From positions 1 through 36,606 of the forward strand of contig PXAA01000107.1 in assembly GCA_003567205.1 (NCBI GenBank): a stretch of 36,606 nucleotides of DNA, read 5' to 3'. The notes under the pieces are model-generated. The model was not told the DNA's origin. It worked only from the letters and a program-made list of their open reading frames with translations, and ran no database searches. Position numbers and translations under genes: made by a program. Of the stretch, positions 24,613-32,850 are shown one piece after another. Position 1 is the stretch's first letter, and every line of letters starts with the position of its first letter. This DNA comes from Bacteroidales bacterium. GTDB taxonomy: Bacteria; Bacteroidota; Bacteroidia; Bacteroidales; UBA7960.

Positions 24613-25326
24613 CTATTCTTTTTTTTCAGACAGATGCAGACCACACTCTTTGCTTTGTGGTTGCTCCCACCACCACCGGCCGGCACGGATGTCTTCGCCT
24701 GGCATTATGGCTCTGGTGCAGGGTTGGCAACCCAGGCTTGGATAGCCTTTGTTGTGTAGCGTATTATAGGGTACATTGTGGGTATTGATGTAATTCCATA
24801 CCTGTTCTTCTGTCCATTCCAGCAGCGGATTGACCTTAATGATCCGGTTGGTTGCATCCCATTGGGCCAATTGAAGATCCTTTCTGGTAGGCGACTGTTC
24901 GCGTCGCAATCCGGTAATCCATATATCACGGCCTTTTAGCGCCCGTTGCAACGGTTCTATTTTCCTTACGTGACAACATTGCTTTCTGGCCTCAATACTG
25001 TGATAAAACAGGTTAAGCCCTTTGCTGTTGACCATTTCTTCGACCAGTTTTGTATCCGGAAACATTACCCGGATGCTGATTCCGTAACGCTTATTGGTTT
25101 TATCAATCAAATCATAAGTTTCATAAAACAGCCGGCCTGTATCCAATGTGAATATAGGGGGCTTCCCGGTGATTTCTGTCAACATATGAGTGATCACCTG
25201 ATCTTCGGTGCCCATACTTGAGGAAAAAACGAATTTCCCAGGGTGGGACTCCATAATTAGCTGCAACACAGACTCCGGTGTCATGGTTTTGAATTGTTCC
25301 TGATATTTGATCGCTATGTCTATCAT
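24613..25326 (-). CDS. cysH: Assimilatory adenylyl-sulfate reductase (4Fe-4S type), CysH family
   Basis: 237 aa. The adenosine-phosphosulfate pocket S-S-S-M-G-T-E-D is at 35-42 and L-D-T-G-R-L near 61. The catalytic cysteine is C228 (E-C-G-L-H). C117-C118 and C200-x-x-C203 form the iron-sulfur site that marks APS-type reductases; PAPS reductases lack it. It reduces activated sulfate to sulfite in assimilation. No sulfate adenylyltransferase, sulfite reductase or thioredoxin gene is in the window. It ends convergently against the SDR gene and lies 20 bases downstream of the MBL hydrolase gene. Confidence 0.92.
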   Translation of the reverse strand: MIDIAIKYQEQFKTMTPESVLQLIMESHPGKFVFSSSMGTEDQVITHMLTEITGKPPIFTLDTGRLFYETYDLIDKTNKRYGISIRVMFPDTKLVEEMVNSKGLNLFYHSIEARKQCCHVRKIEPLQRALKGRDIWITGLRREQSPTRKDLQLAQWDATNRIIKVNPLLEWTEEQVWNYINTHNVPYNTLHNKGYPSLGCQPCTRAIMPGEDIRAGRWWWEQPQSKECGLHLSEKKE

Positions 25327-25346
25327 AAGTGGAAGCGGATAAATGT

Positions 25347-26201
25347 TTAAAACCGGCCTGCTTTAAAGGCTTCAAGGGTGAAAGTGTCTTTGGCCCTGAT
25401 GCCTTTTGGTGTTTTGGTGAGGGTGCAGCATTCATTGTCGTAATCATGTTCAAAAAACAACACATATTGTTCCTCCACCGCCCTGTTCAGAAATTCCTCC
25501 TTTTCTTTCATGGACAGCACCGGATCGATGTCGAAACTGGGAATATAGGCCAGGGGAATGTTTCCAACAGAGGCGATAAAGTCGGCCATAAACACGAGTT
25601 TTCGACCATTATGGTCAAATACAGGAACCAGCTGCCCTTCTGTATGCCCGTTTTTGATCTCTAAATATATCCCTTCGCAAAAAGAACCTTCCTCATGAAT
25701 AAATTCAAGGTGTCCGCTATTGTAAAGGGGCAAAAGGTTTTCTTCAAAGTAAGATGCTTTTTCCCTTGGATTTGGCTGCATGGCCGTATCCCACTGTTTT
25801 TTGGAACAATAATACGTGGCATTGGGAAATACAAGAACCGGTGTCTTGCCATCTTCAGCCCATTTAACTGCGCCACCTACATGATCAAAATGAAGATGTG
25901 TAATAATCACATCGGTAATTTGTTCAGGCCTGTAGCCATGTATGGCCAGGGATTTTTCCAGGCTGTCATTGCCAAACAAGTGATAATAACTGAAAAATTT
26001 TTCGCTTTGCTTGTCGCCCATGCCCACATCCACAAGGATTCGCCTTTTGCCGGTGTCTGCCAGCAAACAACGTGAAGCCAGTGGAATCATATTCTTTTCG
26101 TCCGCTTGCACGAATTTTTCCCAGATTGTTTTTGGAACCACCCCAAAACAAGCCCCGCCATCCATTTTGAAATTCTCAGCGATAACAGAAAATAACTTCA
26201 T
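25347..26201 (-). CDS. MBL-fold metallo-hydrolase
   Basis: 284 aa from the ATG at 26201; a second ATG five codons upstream is equally possible. The metal-binding motif is T-H-L-H-F-D-H-V-G-G (H102, H104, D106, H107), preceded by L-V-D-V-G-M-G-D and followed by a G-H-T-E-G-Q motif and a late F-E-H-D-Y. The pattern resembles lactonase/hydroxyacylglutathione-type MBL proteins. Cytoplasmic, substrate unknown. Probably cotranscribed with cysH, 20 bases downstream. Confidence 0.82.
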   Translation of the reverse strand: MKLFSVIAENFKMDGGACFGVVPKTIWEKFVQADEKNMIPLASRCLLADTGKRRILVDVGMGDKQSEKFFSYYHLFGNDSLEKSLAIHGYRPEQITDVIITHLHFDHVGGAVKWAEDGKTPVLVFPNATYYCSKKQWDTAMQPNPREKASYFEENLLPLYNSGHLEFIHEEGSFCEGIYLEIKNGHTEGQLVPVFDHNGRKLVFMADFIASVGNIPLAYIPSFDIDPVLSMKEKEEFLNRAVEEQYVLFFEHDYDNECCTLTKTPKGIRAKDTFTLEAFKAGRF

Positions 26202-26245
26202 TTTATGTTGTTGCATTCATTCAAATAAAAGTATACGAATATATG

Positions 26246-26253
26246 CAAATATA
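26246..26253 (-). promoter_or_regulatory. Possible -7 element for the MBL hydrolase/cysH pair
   Basis: On the minus strand TATATTTG (26246-26253) matches TAnnTTTG, about 45 bases before the chosen ATG. The -33 region has no TTTG. Position and orientation fit a promoter for MBL-cysH. Confidence 0.4.
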
Positions 26254-26364
26254 CAAAAACAATACCGCTACACTATTTCAGTAAGCCATGGTGTGAAGGC
26301 TGTATGCAAAAAGCCTTATCTTTACGCCTGGATTTTGCCCCAGCAAAGCAATTCGATAGGTTTT

Positions 26365-27732
26365 ATGCAGACTCACTTTATAGCGATTGGTGGCAGTGCC
26401 ATGCATAATCTGGCAATTGCCCTGAGTATAAAAGGCTGCCAGGTGACGGGCTCGGATGATGAGATCTTTGATCCTGCCCGGACACGTTTGTCGCAGCATG
26501 CTTTGCTTCCTGACGAAACAGGCTGGTTCCCCGAAAAGATACACAAAGGCCTCGATGCCGTGATCGTCGGCATGCATGCGAAGGCCAAAAATCCTGAGCT
26601 TTTGAAAGCGCAGTCATTGGGCTTGCCCATATTTTCCTACCCCGAATTTCTTTACGAACATGCAAAGAATAAAACACGCATTGTAATTGGTGGCAGCCAT
26701 GGAAAAACCACCATCACTTCAATGATCCTGCATGTTTTACAAAGAAACCGGATTGCAACAGATTATATGGTAGGTGCCCAGCTGGAGGGTTTTGACGTGA
26801 TGGTAAAATTGTCTGATGATAGCCCTTTTATGGTCATGGAAGGGGATGAATATCCCAGTGCTCCGACAGACCTGCGTCCGAAATTCCATATATACAAACC
26901 ACATATTGCTGTGATAAGTGGCATTGCATGGGATCATATTAATGTGTATAAAACCTTTGATGATTACCTGGAGCAATTCAGAAAGTTCATTCATTGTATT
27001 GAAGATAACGGAAAGCTGATTTATTATGAATCGGATCAGGAGCTAAAAAAACTATGTGCCGAAGAAGCTTCCGGAAGTATATGCCTGTACCCCTACGGTT
27101 TGCCTGGATACGAAATACGGGATGGCCGGACCTGTATTATTGCCGGAGAACAAGCTGTTCCCTTGCGATTGTTTGGCAAACATAACCTGCTTAATATAAA
27201 TGCAGCCAGGATGGTTACACAACAGTTGGGTGTAGCAGATCAAATGTTTTATGAGGCCATTCAGTCCTTCAAAGGGGCCAGTAAACGGATGGAAATGATG
27301 TTTGACCGCAATGGCACAACTGTTATCCGCGACTTTGCCCATGCCCCTTCCAAACTGAAAGCAACCATCGAAGCGGTCAGGGAACAGTATCCCCGCAAAC
27401 AGATTGTCGCGTGTATGGAATTGCATACCTACAGCAGTCTAAGCAAAGAGTTTCTGTCAGAATACCGTGGAAGTATGGATCTTGCCGATAAGGCCATTGT
27501 GTTTTACAGTCCCCATGCACTGTCATTAAAAAAGTTGCCGCAGCTGAAACCGGGTGACGTGACCAGGGGTTTTAACAAAGACGGCATGAAGGTATATACC
27601 AGCAAAGATGAATTGCAACAGGCCCTTTATCAAATGCCGGTAAAGAACCGTTGCTTTTTATTTATGAGCTCGGCTTTTTTCGGCGGATTGGATATCAATG
27701 AGTTTGTCCGGTGGATTGACCGTCATTATTGA
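26365..27732 (+). CDS. mpl: UDP-N-acetylmuramate:L-alanyl-gamma-D-glutamyl-meso-diaminopimelate ligase (Mpl-like)
   Basis: 455 aa from ATG 26365. The open frame runs 118 codons further up, but that stretch lies antisense to the MBL gene and lacks Mur features, whereas H-F-I-A-I-G-G-S-A-M-H-N-L-A is the usual Mpl N-terminus. The ATP loop is G-G-S-H-G-K-T-T (109-116), followed by E-G-D-E-Y-P and A-W-D-H-I-N-V-Y; D-F-A-H-A-P is the late Mur-ligase motif. Mpl reattaches recycled cell-wall tripeptide to UDP-MurNAc in the cytoplasm. Full length. The ung start is 43 bases downstream. Confidence 0.88.
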   Translation: MQTHFIAIGGSAMHNLAIALSIKGCQVTGSDDEIFDPARTRLSQHALLPDETGWFPEKIHKGLDAVIVGMHAKAKNPELLKAQSLGLPIFSYPEFLYEHAKNKTRIVIGGSHGKTTITSMILHVLQRNRIATDYMVGAQLEGFDVMVKLSDDSPFMVMEGDEYPSAPTDLRPKFHIYKPHIAVISGIAWDHINVYKTFDDYLEQFRKFIHCIEDNGKLIYYESDQELKKLCAEEASGSICLYPYGLPGYEIRDGRTCIIAGEQAVPLRLFGKHNLLNINAARMVTQQLGVADQMFYEAIQSFKGASKRMEMMFDRNGTTVIRDFAHAPSKLKATIEAVREQYPRKQIVACMELHTYSSLSKEFLSEYRGSMDLADKAIVFYSPHALSLKKLPQLKPGDVTRGFNKDGMKVYTSKDELQQALYQMPVKNRCFLFMSSAFFGGLDINEFVRWIDRHY

Positions 27733-27775
27733 TGCCATCCGGATTTTTTCAATCATTTTAAAGGCTCTGTGTCCT

Positions 27776-28462
27776 ATGAGTGAAACAAAGGTGAAACCGG
27801 AAATAGATGAAAGTTGGTTAAAAGTGTTGCAGGATGAATTTGCCGCACCCTATTTTTTGGAATTAAAAAAATTCCTGCTTGAAGAGAAAAAGAAATACCG
27901 GATATATCCGACGGGCTCCCGGATTTTTTCGGCCTTTAACCACACCCCCTTTGAAAAGGTAAAAGTGGTTATTTTGGGCCAGGATCCCTATCATGGGCCG
28001 GGACAGGCGCATGGCCTTTGCTTTTCCGTCAATAAAGGTATCACCAAGCCCCCATCGCTGGTCAATATTTTTAAGGAGTTGCATGACGATTTGGAAGTGC
28101 CGGTTCCTCCGCACGGGAACCTGGAATCGTGGGCCAGACAGGGTGTATTATTACTCAATGCGACATTGACGGTACGGGCAAGGCAGCCCGGATCGCACCA
28201 GAATAAAGGATGGGAACAGTTTACCGATGCCGCAATACGGGTGTTATCAGAAAAACGCTCAAGGCTGGTTTTTTTATTATGGGGCAGTTATGCGCAAGCA
28301 AAAGCGTCGATGATTGACAATGGCAAACACCATATCCTGCAAGCACCCCACCCCTCTCCTTTCTCGGCAGCCCGCGGGTTCTTCGGATGCCGTCATTTTT
28401 CAGCCACCAATAATTTATTGAAGACACGTGGGGAGGAGGCGATCAACTGGTCTTTGGAATGA
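27776..28462 (+). CDS. ung: Uracil-DNA glycosylase
   Basis: 228 aa from ATG 27776; an upstream in-frame extension overlapping mpl is rejected because M-S-E-T-K-V-K-P is followed directly by the family's W-L-K-V-L helix. The water-activating loop is G-Q-D-P-Y-H-G (68-74) with D70 catalytic; A-P-H-P-S-P-F-S carries H192; L-L-L-N-A-T-L-T-V is the family's middle motif. It removes uracil from DNA. The RlmB gene follows after 39 bases. Confidence 0.95.
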   Translation: MSETKVKPEIDESWLKVLQDEFAAPYFLELKKFLLEEKKKYRIYPTGSRIFSAFNHTPFEKVKVVILGQDPYHGPGQAHGLCFSVNKGITKPPSLVNIFKELHDDLEVPVPPHGNLESWARQGVLLLNATLTVRARQPGSHQNKGWEQFTDAAIRVLSEKRSRLVFLLWGSYAQAKASMIDNGKHHILQAPHPSPFSAARGFFGCRHFSATNNLLKTRGEEAINWSLE

Positions 28463-28501
28463 AATATTTTTACGACCTTTGATTTATTAACGTACATAAT
28501 T

Positions 28502-29245
28502 TTGGAAGAATATATTTTTGGCATACGGCCGTTGCTTGAAAGCCTGGAAAGTGGCAAAAGGCCTGAAAAGGTGCTTATTCAGAGGGGCCTTCAGGGGGAT
28601 AATTTTCAACGTTTGTTTTCTCTTATACGGAAAATGAAACTTCCTTTTCAGCATGTGCCCGCCGAACGGCTCAACAGGATAACGCGCAAGAACCACCAGG
28701 GCGTTATTGCCTATTTACCTGTTATTGATTATCATTCACTGGAAGATTTGCTGCCGGGTATTTTTGAAGACGGGAACACACCTTTGCTAATCATTCTGGA
28801 CGGCATTACGGATGTAAGGAACCTGGGTGCAGTGGCCAGATCGGCAGAGTGTGCCGGGGCTCATGCCCTGATTTTGCCGGAAAAGGGAAGCGCTACAGTA
28901 ACTGCGGATGCCATCAAGGCATCGGCAGGCGCTTTGTCGAGGATTCCAGTTTGCAGGGAAGCAAATATATTGCAATGCATTACTTTTTTAAAAGAATGCG
29001 GGATTATGGTCCTGGCATTGGATGATAAAGGGCGCCAAAGCCTGTATGCTCAGGATTTGACAAAACCGTTGGCGGTGGTAATGGGGGCTGAAGACAGAGG
29101 AGTTTCAGCAGCGGCCAGAAAGTTGGCTGATCAGACAGCTGTCATCCCGATGAGAGGAAAGATTTCCTCCCTGAATGTTTCTGTGGCCACAGGAGTAATA
29201 CTTTTTGAGGCTTTGCGGCAACGAAGCAGCCAGGATTTAAAATAG
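28502..29245 (+). CDS. rlmB: 23S rRNA (guanosine-2'-O-)-methyltransferase RlmB family
   Basis: 247 aa SPOUT methyltransferase. The N-terminal substrate domain begins E-E-Y-I-F-G-I-R-P-L-L-E, which fits a TTG start at 28502; no ATG is available until codon 42 (1-based). SPOUT motifs: L-D-G-I-T-D-V-R-N-L-G-A-V-A-R-S-A (motif 1), V-M-G-A-E-D-R-G-V (motif 2) and S-S-L-N-V-S-V-A-T-G (motif 3), forming the AdoMet knot. It methylates a guanosine in the ribosome, or possibly a tRNA in paralogues. A TAATTTTG string overlaps the start codon but would place the transcript start inside the gene. Confidence 0.88.
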   Translation: MEEYIFGIRPLLESLESGKRPEKVLIQRGLQGDNFQRLFSLIRKMKLPFQHVPAERLNRITRKNHQGVIAYLPVIDYHSLEDLLPGIFEDGNTPLLIILDGITDVRNLGAVARSAECAGAHALILPEKGSATVTADAIKASAGALSRIPVCREANILQCITFLKECGIMVLALDDKGRQSLYAQDLTKPLAVVMGAEDRGVSAAARKLADQTAVIPMRGKISSLNVSVATGVILFEALRQRSSQDLK

Positions 29246-29252
29246 CCGGACT

Positions 29253-29999
29253 ATGACTACAGGTCTTTTTATTCCGTGTTTTATTGACCAGCTTTACCCA
29301 GGCACCGGTTTTAATATGATTAAGGTGTTGAAAAAAGCAGACGAGTTAGGCAAAGCCCATATGCAATTTGAGTACAATCCGGCACAAACATGTTGCGGCC
29401 AAGTGGCCTTTAACGGCGGTTTCTGGGAAGAAGCCAAACATCTGGGGATTAAGTTTATTAAAGATTTTTTGGCGTATGATTATGTGGTAGGGCCCTCTGC
29501 CTCCTGTGTCGGGATGGTAAGGAATTACTATCCGCAAATGTTTTACAATTCGTCTTTGCACAATGAGAACAACCAACTGACAAAAAAAATATATGAATTC
29601 ACTGATTTCATGATACATATCATGCAGGTGGAAGACCTGGGTGCTCGTTTTGATGCCAGGATAACTTACCACGATGCCTGCGCTGCACTTCGTGAGTATG
29701 GTTTAACCGATCAGCCCCGCCGTCTGCTTGCAAGAGTAGGTGGCCTGGAAATCGTTGAGATGAAAGACAGTGATGTGTGTTGTGGATTTGGCGGCACTTT
29801 TTCAGTAAAACACGAAGCCATCTCCACTGCCATGGCTGAGCAAAAGGTACAGCATGCCCTGGATACAAAAGCTGAGTATATTGTTTCTACAGAATCATCT
29901 TGTTTGATGCATCTGCAGGGCTATATCGACAAACACGAATTACCAATGAAAACCCTGCATATCGCAGACCTGCTGGCCATGGGCCTGTCAGTTGATTAA
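29253..29999 (+). CDS. (Fe-S)-binding CCG-domain protein, LutA/LldE-like
   Basis: 248 aa with two cysteine-rich CCG modules: C9 with C47-C48-G, and C143 with C176-C177-G (C-C-G-F-G-G-T-F-S-V-K). This is the LutA/GlpC/heterodisulfide reductase-like fold, which binds iron-sulfur or acts as an electron-transfer subunit. LutA works with LutB and LutC in L-lactate oxidation; neither is next to it. The usual H after the third-motif Cys (S-C-H) is Ala here. It is 7 bases after rlmB and 13 bases before the pantothenate kinase gene. The family is certain; a lactate role is inference. Confidence 0.82.
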   Translation: MTTGLFIPCFIDQLYPGTGFNMIKVLKKADELGKAHMQFEYNPAQTCCGQVAFNGGFWEEAKHLGIKFIKDFLAYDYVVGPSASCVGMVRNYYPQMFYNSSLHNENNQLTKKIYEFTDFMIHIMQVEDLGARFDARITYHDACAALREYGLTDQPRRLLARVGGLEIVEMKDSDVCCGFGGTFSVKHEAISTAMAEQKVQHALDTKAEYIVSTESSCLMHLQGYIDKHELPMKTLHIADLLAMGLSVD

Positions 30000-30012
30000 A
30001 CAGTATATTGCC

Positions 30013-30846
30013 ATGATGACCATCGGAATTGATCTTGGGGGCAGTACCACCAAGATTGTAGGTACACACAACGGGAAAATCATCAAACCACTTACAGTGG
30101 AAGCCAATGACCCTGTGGCTTCTGCTTCAGGAGCCCTGGGAAAATTTTTAAATACCAATAAACTGGTTTTCGGAGATATCCAAAAAGTAATGGTCACTGG
30201 CGTAGGTGCTTCGTTCCTGGAAGACAGCCTGTTGGGCCTGCCTATTAAAAAGGTGGATGAATTCAGGGCATTGGGCTATGGCGGGCTCTTCCTTTCGGGC
30301 CTGAAGAAGGCAATCATTGTCAGTATGGGTACGGGCACTGCTTATGTAAAAGCCCATGGCAAATGCATTAAACATTTGGGTGGCACGGGTGTGGGTGGTG
30401 GCACCATTTCTGGCTTATCGAAAATTATGGCCAACCTCACACATGTCGACAACATTATTGAAGCGGCTTCAAAAGGACGGCTCGAAAATGTAGACCTCAG
30501 TGTTGGCGATATTTCGCATATCGATATCGAAAACCTCCCCAGCACAATCACCGCATCCAATTTTGGCAAAATGAGTGATCAGGCCAGCAAGGAAGATTTG
30601 TGCAGGGGAATACTCAATATGGTTTACCAGGTTGTGGGCATGATGGCCATTTTTGCCGCCCGTACAGAAATGGATAAGGACATTGTTTTATCGGGTAAAC
30701 TTGTGGATATCCCACAAGCCCGAAAAACATTCAGGGAGTTGGAAAAAATATATGATGTGCATTTTCATGTGCCCGATCATGCAGCTTATTGCACAGCAAT
30801 TGGAGCTGGCATTGCCGCCGACATCGCCTCAATTTTAATGGAATAA
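30013..30846 (+). CDS. coaW: Type II pantothenate kinase
   Basis: 277 aa from ATG 30013 (an alternative ATG is at 30016; a TTG at 29992 would overlap the previous gene). Actin-like kinase: phosphate-1 loop G-I-D-L-G-G-S-T-T-K, then V-T-G-V-G-A-S, V-S-M-G-T-G-T-A, and the L-G-G-T-G-V-G-G-G-T motif typical of type II (eukaryote-like, CoA-insensitive in staphylococci) pantothenate kinases. It phosphorylates pantothenate in CoA synthesis. The adjacent LutA-like gene has no known functional link. Confidence 0.9.
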   Translation: MMTIGIDLGGSTTKIVGTHNGKIIKPLTVEANDPVASASGALGKFLNTNKLVFGDIQKVMVTGVGASFLEDSLLGLPIKKVDEFRALGYGGLFLSGLKKAIIVSMGTGTAYVKAHGKCIKHLGGTGVGGGTISGLSKIMANLTHVDNIIEAASKGRLENVDLSVGDISHIDIENLPSTITASNFGKMSDQASKEDLCRGILNMVYQVVGMMAIFAARTEMDKDIVLSGKLVDIPQARKTFRELEKIYDVHFHVPDHAAYCTAIGAGIAADIASILME

Positions 30847-30867
30847 AAAAACAGATAATAAAGTTTT

Positions 30868-30900
30868 TTTGTAAAGTCGTTCTTTTTTATGTTACCTTTG
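30868..30900 (+). promoter_or_regulatory. Promoter of the cold-shock gene
   Basis: TTTG (30868-30871), a 21-base spacer, then TACCTTTG (30893-30900): an excellent match to the Bacteroidetes consensus. The predicted transcript starts about 6 bases later, leaving an untranslated leader of about 125 nt before the ATG at 31031, as is typical of cold-shock mRNAs. Confidence 0.85.
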
Positions 30901-31030
30901 TGGCGCATTAATTAAAGTAACCCGAATTGATCTCCGCCCCATTTGATTTCTGATAAACCTTCCCGGCTAATCGTTTTATTTCAAAGCAAGCGTATTTCAA
31001 TTCATTTATTCAATCAAATCATTAATTTTT

Positions 31031-31222
31031 ATGAAAACTGGAACAGTAAAGTTCTTTAATGAACTTAAAGGATTTGGATTTATCAAGGATCACGAAACAG
31101 AAGAAGAATTTTTCGTACACGCCACCGGTCTGATCGATCAGGTCCGTGAAGGCGACGAAGTAACCTTTGAGCTGAAAGAAGGCAGAAAAGGTATGAATGC
31201 GGCCGATGTGAAACTGTCATAG
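31031..31222 (+). CDS. Cold-shock domain protein, CspA family
   Basis: 63 aa single OB-fold protein. RNP1 is K-G-F-G-F-I (13-18) and RNP2 F-F-V-H (27-30). It is the size of CspA-type RNA chaperones, which bind single-stranded RNA and melt structures at low temperature. It has its own strong promoter, a long leader and a dedicated terminator, so it is expressed alone. The 183-base gap before it holds only that promoter and leader. Whether it responds to cold cannot be seen. Confidence 0.94.
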   Translation: MKTGTVKFFNELKGFGFIKDHETEEEFFVHATGLIDQVREGDEVTFELKEGRKGMNAADVKLS

Positions 31223-31243
31223 ATCATCCTTTTGACATCTTGA

Positions 31244-31278
31244 AAGCCCCTCCACAAAACATGTGGGGGGCTTTTTTT
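31244..31278 (+). terminator. Rho-independent terminator of the cold-shock gene
   Basis: A 12-pair stem with a single bulged T (AAGCCCC-t-CCACA with TGTGGGGGGCTT), a five-base loop (AAACA), then seven T (31272-31278). It ends about 22 bases past the stop codon start region. On the opposite strand only three T follow, so it does not obviously serve the ars operon. Confidence 0.88.
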
Positions 31279-31336
31279 GTGTGCCGTGCATGACAAACGG
31301 ATTATTTTCCCCCTACTCTATTCTGCTGTCAGGAGT

Positions 31337-32398
31337 TCAATATTTGTTCCTGTTGGCAAATGCCACCAGCGACAGCATTACAGGCACTTCCACCAATACA
31401 CCCACCACGGTAACCAGGGCTGCAGGCGATTGCAATCCAAAGAGTGCGATGGCCACGGCAACTGCCAGCTCAAAGAAGTTGCTGGCACCGATCATTGCGG
31501 CCGGGGCACATACTGCATGCTTTAGTTTTAGCTTCTTTCCGCCGAACCAGGCGAGGAAAAAAATAAAATAGGTTTGTATCACCAAAGGTACGGCCGCCAA
31601 CAGGATAATCAGTGGATTGTTGAGGATGTTTTGCCCCTGAAATGCAAAAAGCAGTACAAGCGTAATTAGAAGTGCCAAAATACTAACAGGCTTAAGCCTG
31701 GGCAGAAACTCTTTCTTGAACCACTCCACCCCTTTTGATCGCAACAAAATACGCTGTGTGATGACTCCCGCAACCAATGGCACCACAACGAATATGACCA
31801 CACTGGCCACCAGCGTATCATAAGGAATGATAACGTCTGTAATACCCAATAGTAAGCCCACGATGGGAATAAATGCCACCAGGATTATCAAATCGTTTAT
31901 TGAAACCTGTACCAGGGTGTAATTCGGATCACCATCGGTGAGATATGACCATACAAACACCATGGCAGTGCAGGGGGCTGCCCCCAAAATAATGGCCCCG
32001 GCAATGTATTCACCGGTCAATGCAGGATCTATCCAGGCTGAATACAGTTTATCAAAAAATATCCATGCAAAAAATGCCATGGTAAAGGGTTTGATGGCCC
32101 AGTTGATAATCAGGGTCCAGACTACTCCCCTGGGTTTTTTCCTAATTTTCTTGATGCTGGAGAAATCCACCTGCAGCATCATGGGATAGATCATCAGCCA
32201 TATCAGGATGGCCACCGGTATGTTTACCCGGGCGATTTCCATGCTGCTGATAATAGTAATACCATCTCCTATAAAATGTCCTAATCCGATACCCACAAGG
32301 ATACCTAAGGCCACCCAAATAGTGAGGTATTTTTCAAAAAAACCGATGGTCTTTTTAGGCTTATCAGGAATTACAACTTTTTTGATTGGATCTGTCAT
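31337..32398 (-). CDS. acr3: Arsenite efflux transporter ACR3
   Basis: 353 aa inner-membrane protein with about ten hydrophobic helices. C143 in G-A-A-P-C-T-A-M-V-F-V-W is the conserved cysteine of the arsenite site; D-G-D-P-N-Y-T-L-V-Q-V and N-D-L-I further on are ACR3 hallmarks. It expels arsenite made by ArsC, using the membrane potential or proton exchange. It is the last gene of the arsR-arsC-acr3 operon, 9 bases after arsC. The C-terminus converges on the cold-shock gene. Confidence 0.95.
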   Translation of the reverse strand: MTDPIKKVVIPDKPKKTIGFFEKYLTIWVALGILVGIGLGHFIGDGITIISSMEIARVNIPVAILIWLMIYPMMLQVDFSSIKKIRKKPRGVVWTLIINWAIKPFTMAFFAWIFFDKLYSAWIDPALTGEYIAGAIILGAAPCTAMVFVWSYLTDGDPNYTLVQVSINDLIILVAFIPIVGLLLGITDVIIPYDTLVASVVIFVVVPLVAGVITQRILLRSKGVEWFKKEFLPRLKPVSILALLITLVLLFAFQGQNILNNPLIILLAAVPLVIQTYFIFFLAWFGGKKLKLKHAVCAPAAMIGASNFFELAVAVAIALFGLQSPAALVTVVGVLVEVPVMLSLVAFANRNKY

Positions 32399-32407
32399 TG
32401 GATAATT

Positions 32408-32839
32408 TTATTGGTTAATCCGGGGTTTAATTTCTTCTTTATACAGTTTTAAAAAACCTGTCTTGATTTCGTCGCGTATGCGGATAAATTCGCTCCGGAT
32501 ATGCTCCCCGGTACCGGTAACATGCGACGGATCGTCAAAGCCAATATGCAGGCGGTGTTTTACCTTGCCCATAAAAGCAGGACAGTTTTCATTGGCGCCC
32601 CCGCATACGGTAATCACATAGTCCCACTCTTCGTTAAGATATTTATCAACCGGGTCGGAGGTATGGTGACTGATGTCGATGCCAATTTCTTTCATGGTGG
32701 CAACAGCCTTCTTGTTGAGTTTTCCGGAAGCTTCGGTTCCGGCAGAACGGACTGTCAATCTTTTGTCGAAAGATTCCATAAAACCATGGGCCATTTGGCT
32801 TCGGCATGAATTCCCGGTGCAAAGAATCAATATATTCAT
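32408..32839 (-). CDS. arsC: Arsenate reductase ArsC, thioredoxin-coupled (LMW-phosphatase fold)
   Basis: 143 aa. The phosphatase-like loop C7-T-G-N-S-C-R13 (C-x5-R) holds the nucleophile, and C79 and C86 (V-C-G-G-A-N-E-N-C-P) match the redox pair of the three-cysteine thioredoxin-linked class, seven residues apart as expected. It reduces arsenate to arsenite in the cytoplasm. It sits 11 bases after arsR and 9 bases before acr3. Confidence 0.94.
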   Translation of the reverse strand: MNILILCTGNSCRSQMAHGFMESFDKRLTVRSAGTEASGKLNKKAVATMKEIGIDISHHTSDPVDKYLNEEWDYVITVCGGANENCPAFMGKVKHRLHIGFDDPSHVTGTGEHIRSEFIRIRDEIKTGFLKLYKEEIKPRINQ

Positions 32840-32850
32840 TTTGAAATATT

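Noticed and set aside
26011-26364. 118-codon N-terminal extension of the Mpl gene
   Set aside because: It runs antisense to the MBL hydrolase gene and across its promoter; the Mpl family N-terminus begins at ATG 26365.
28497-28504. TAATTTTG promoter-like element at the rlmB start
   Set aside because: Transcription from it would begin inside the gene, its TTTG partner is only 15 bases away, and no later start codon fits the family, so it is probably chance.
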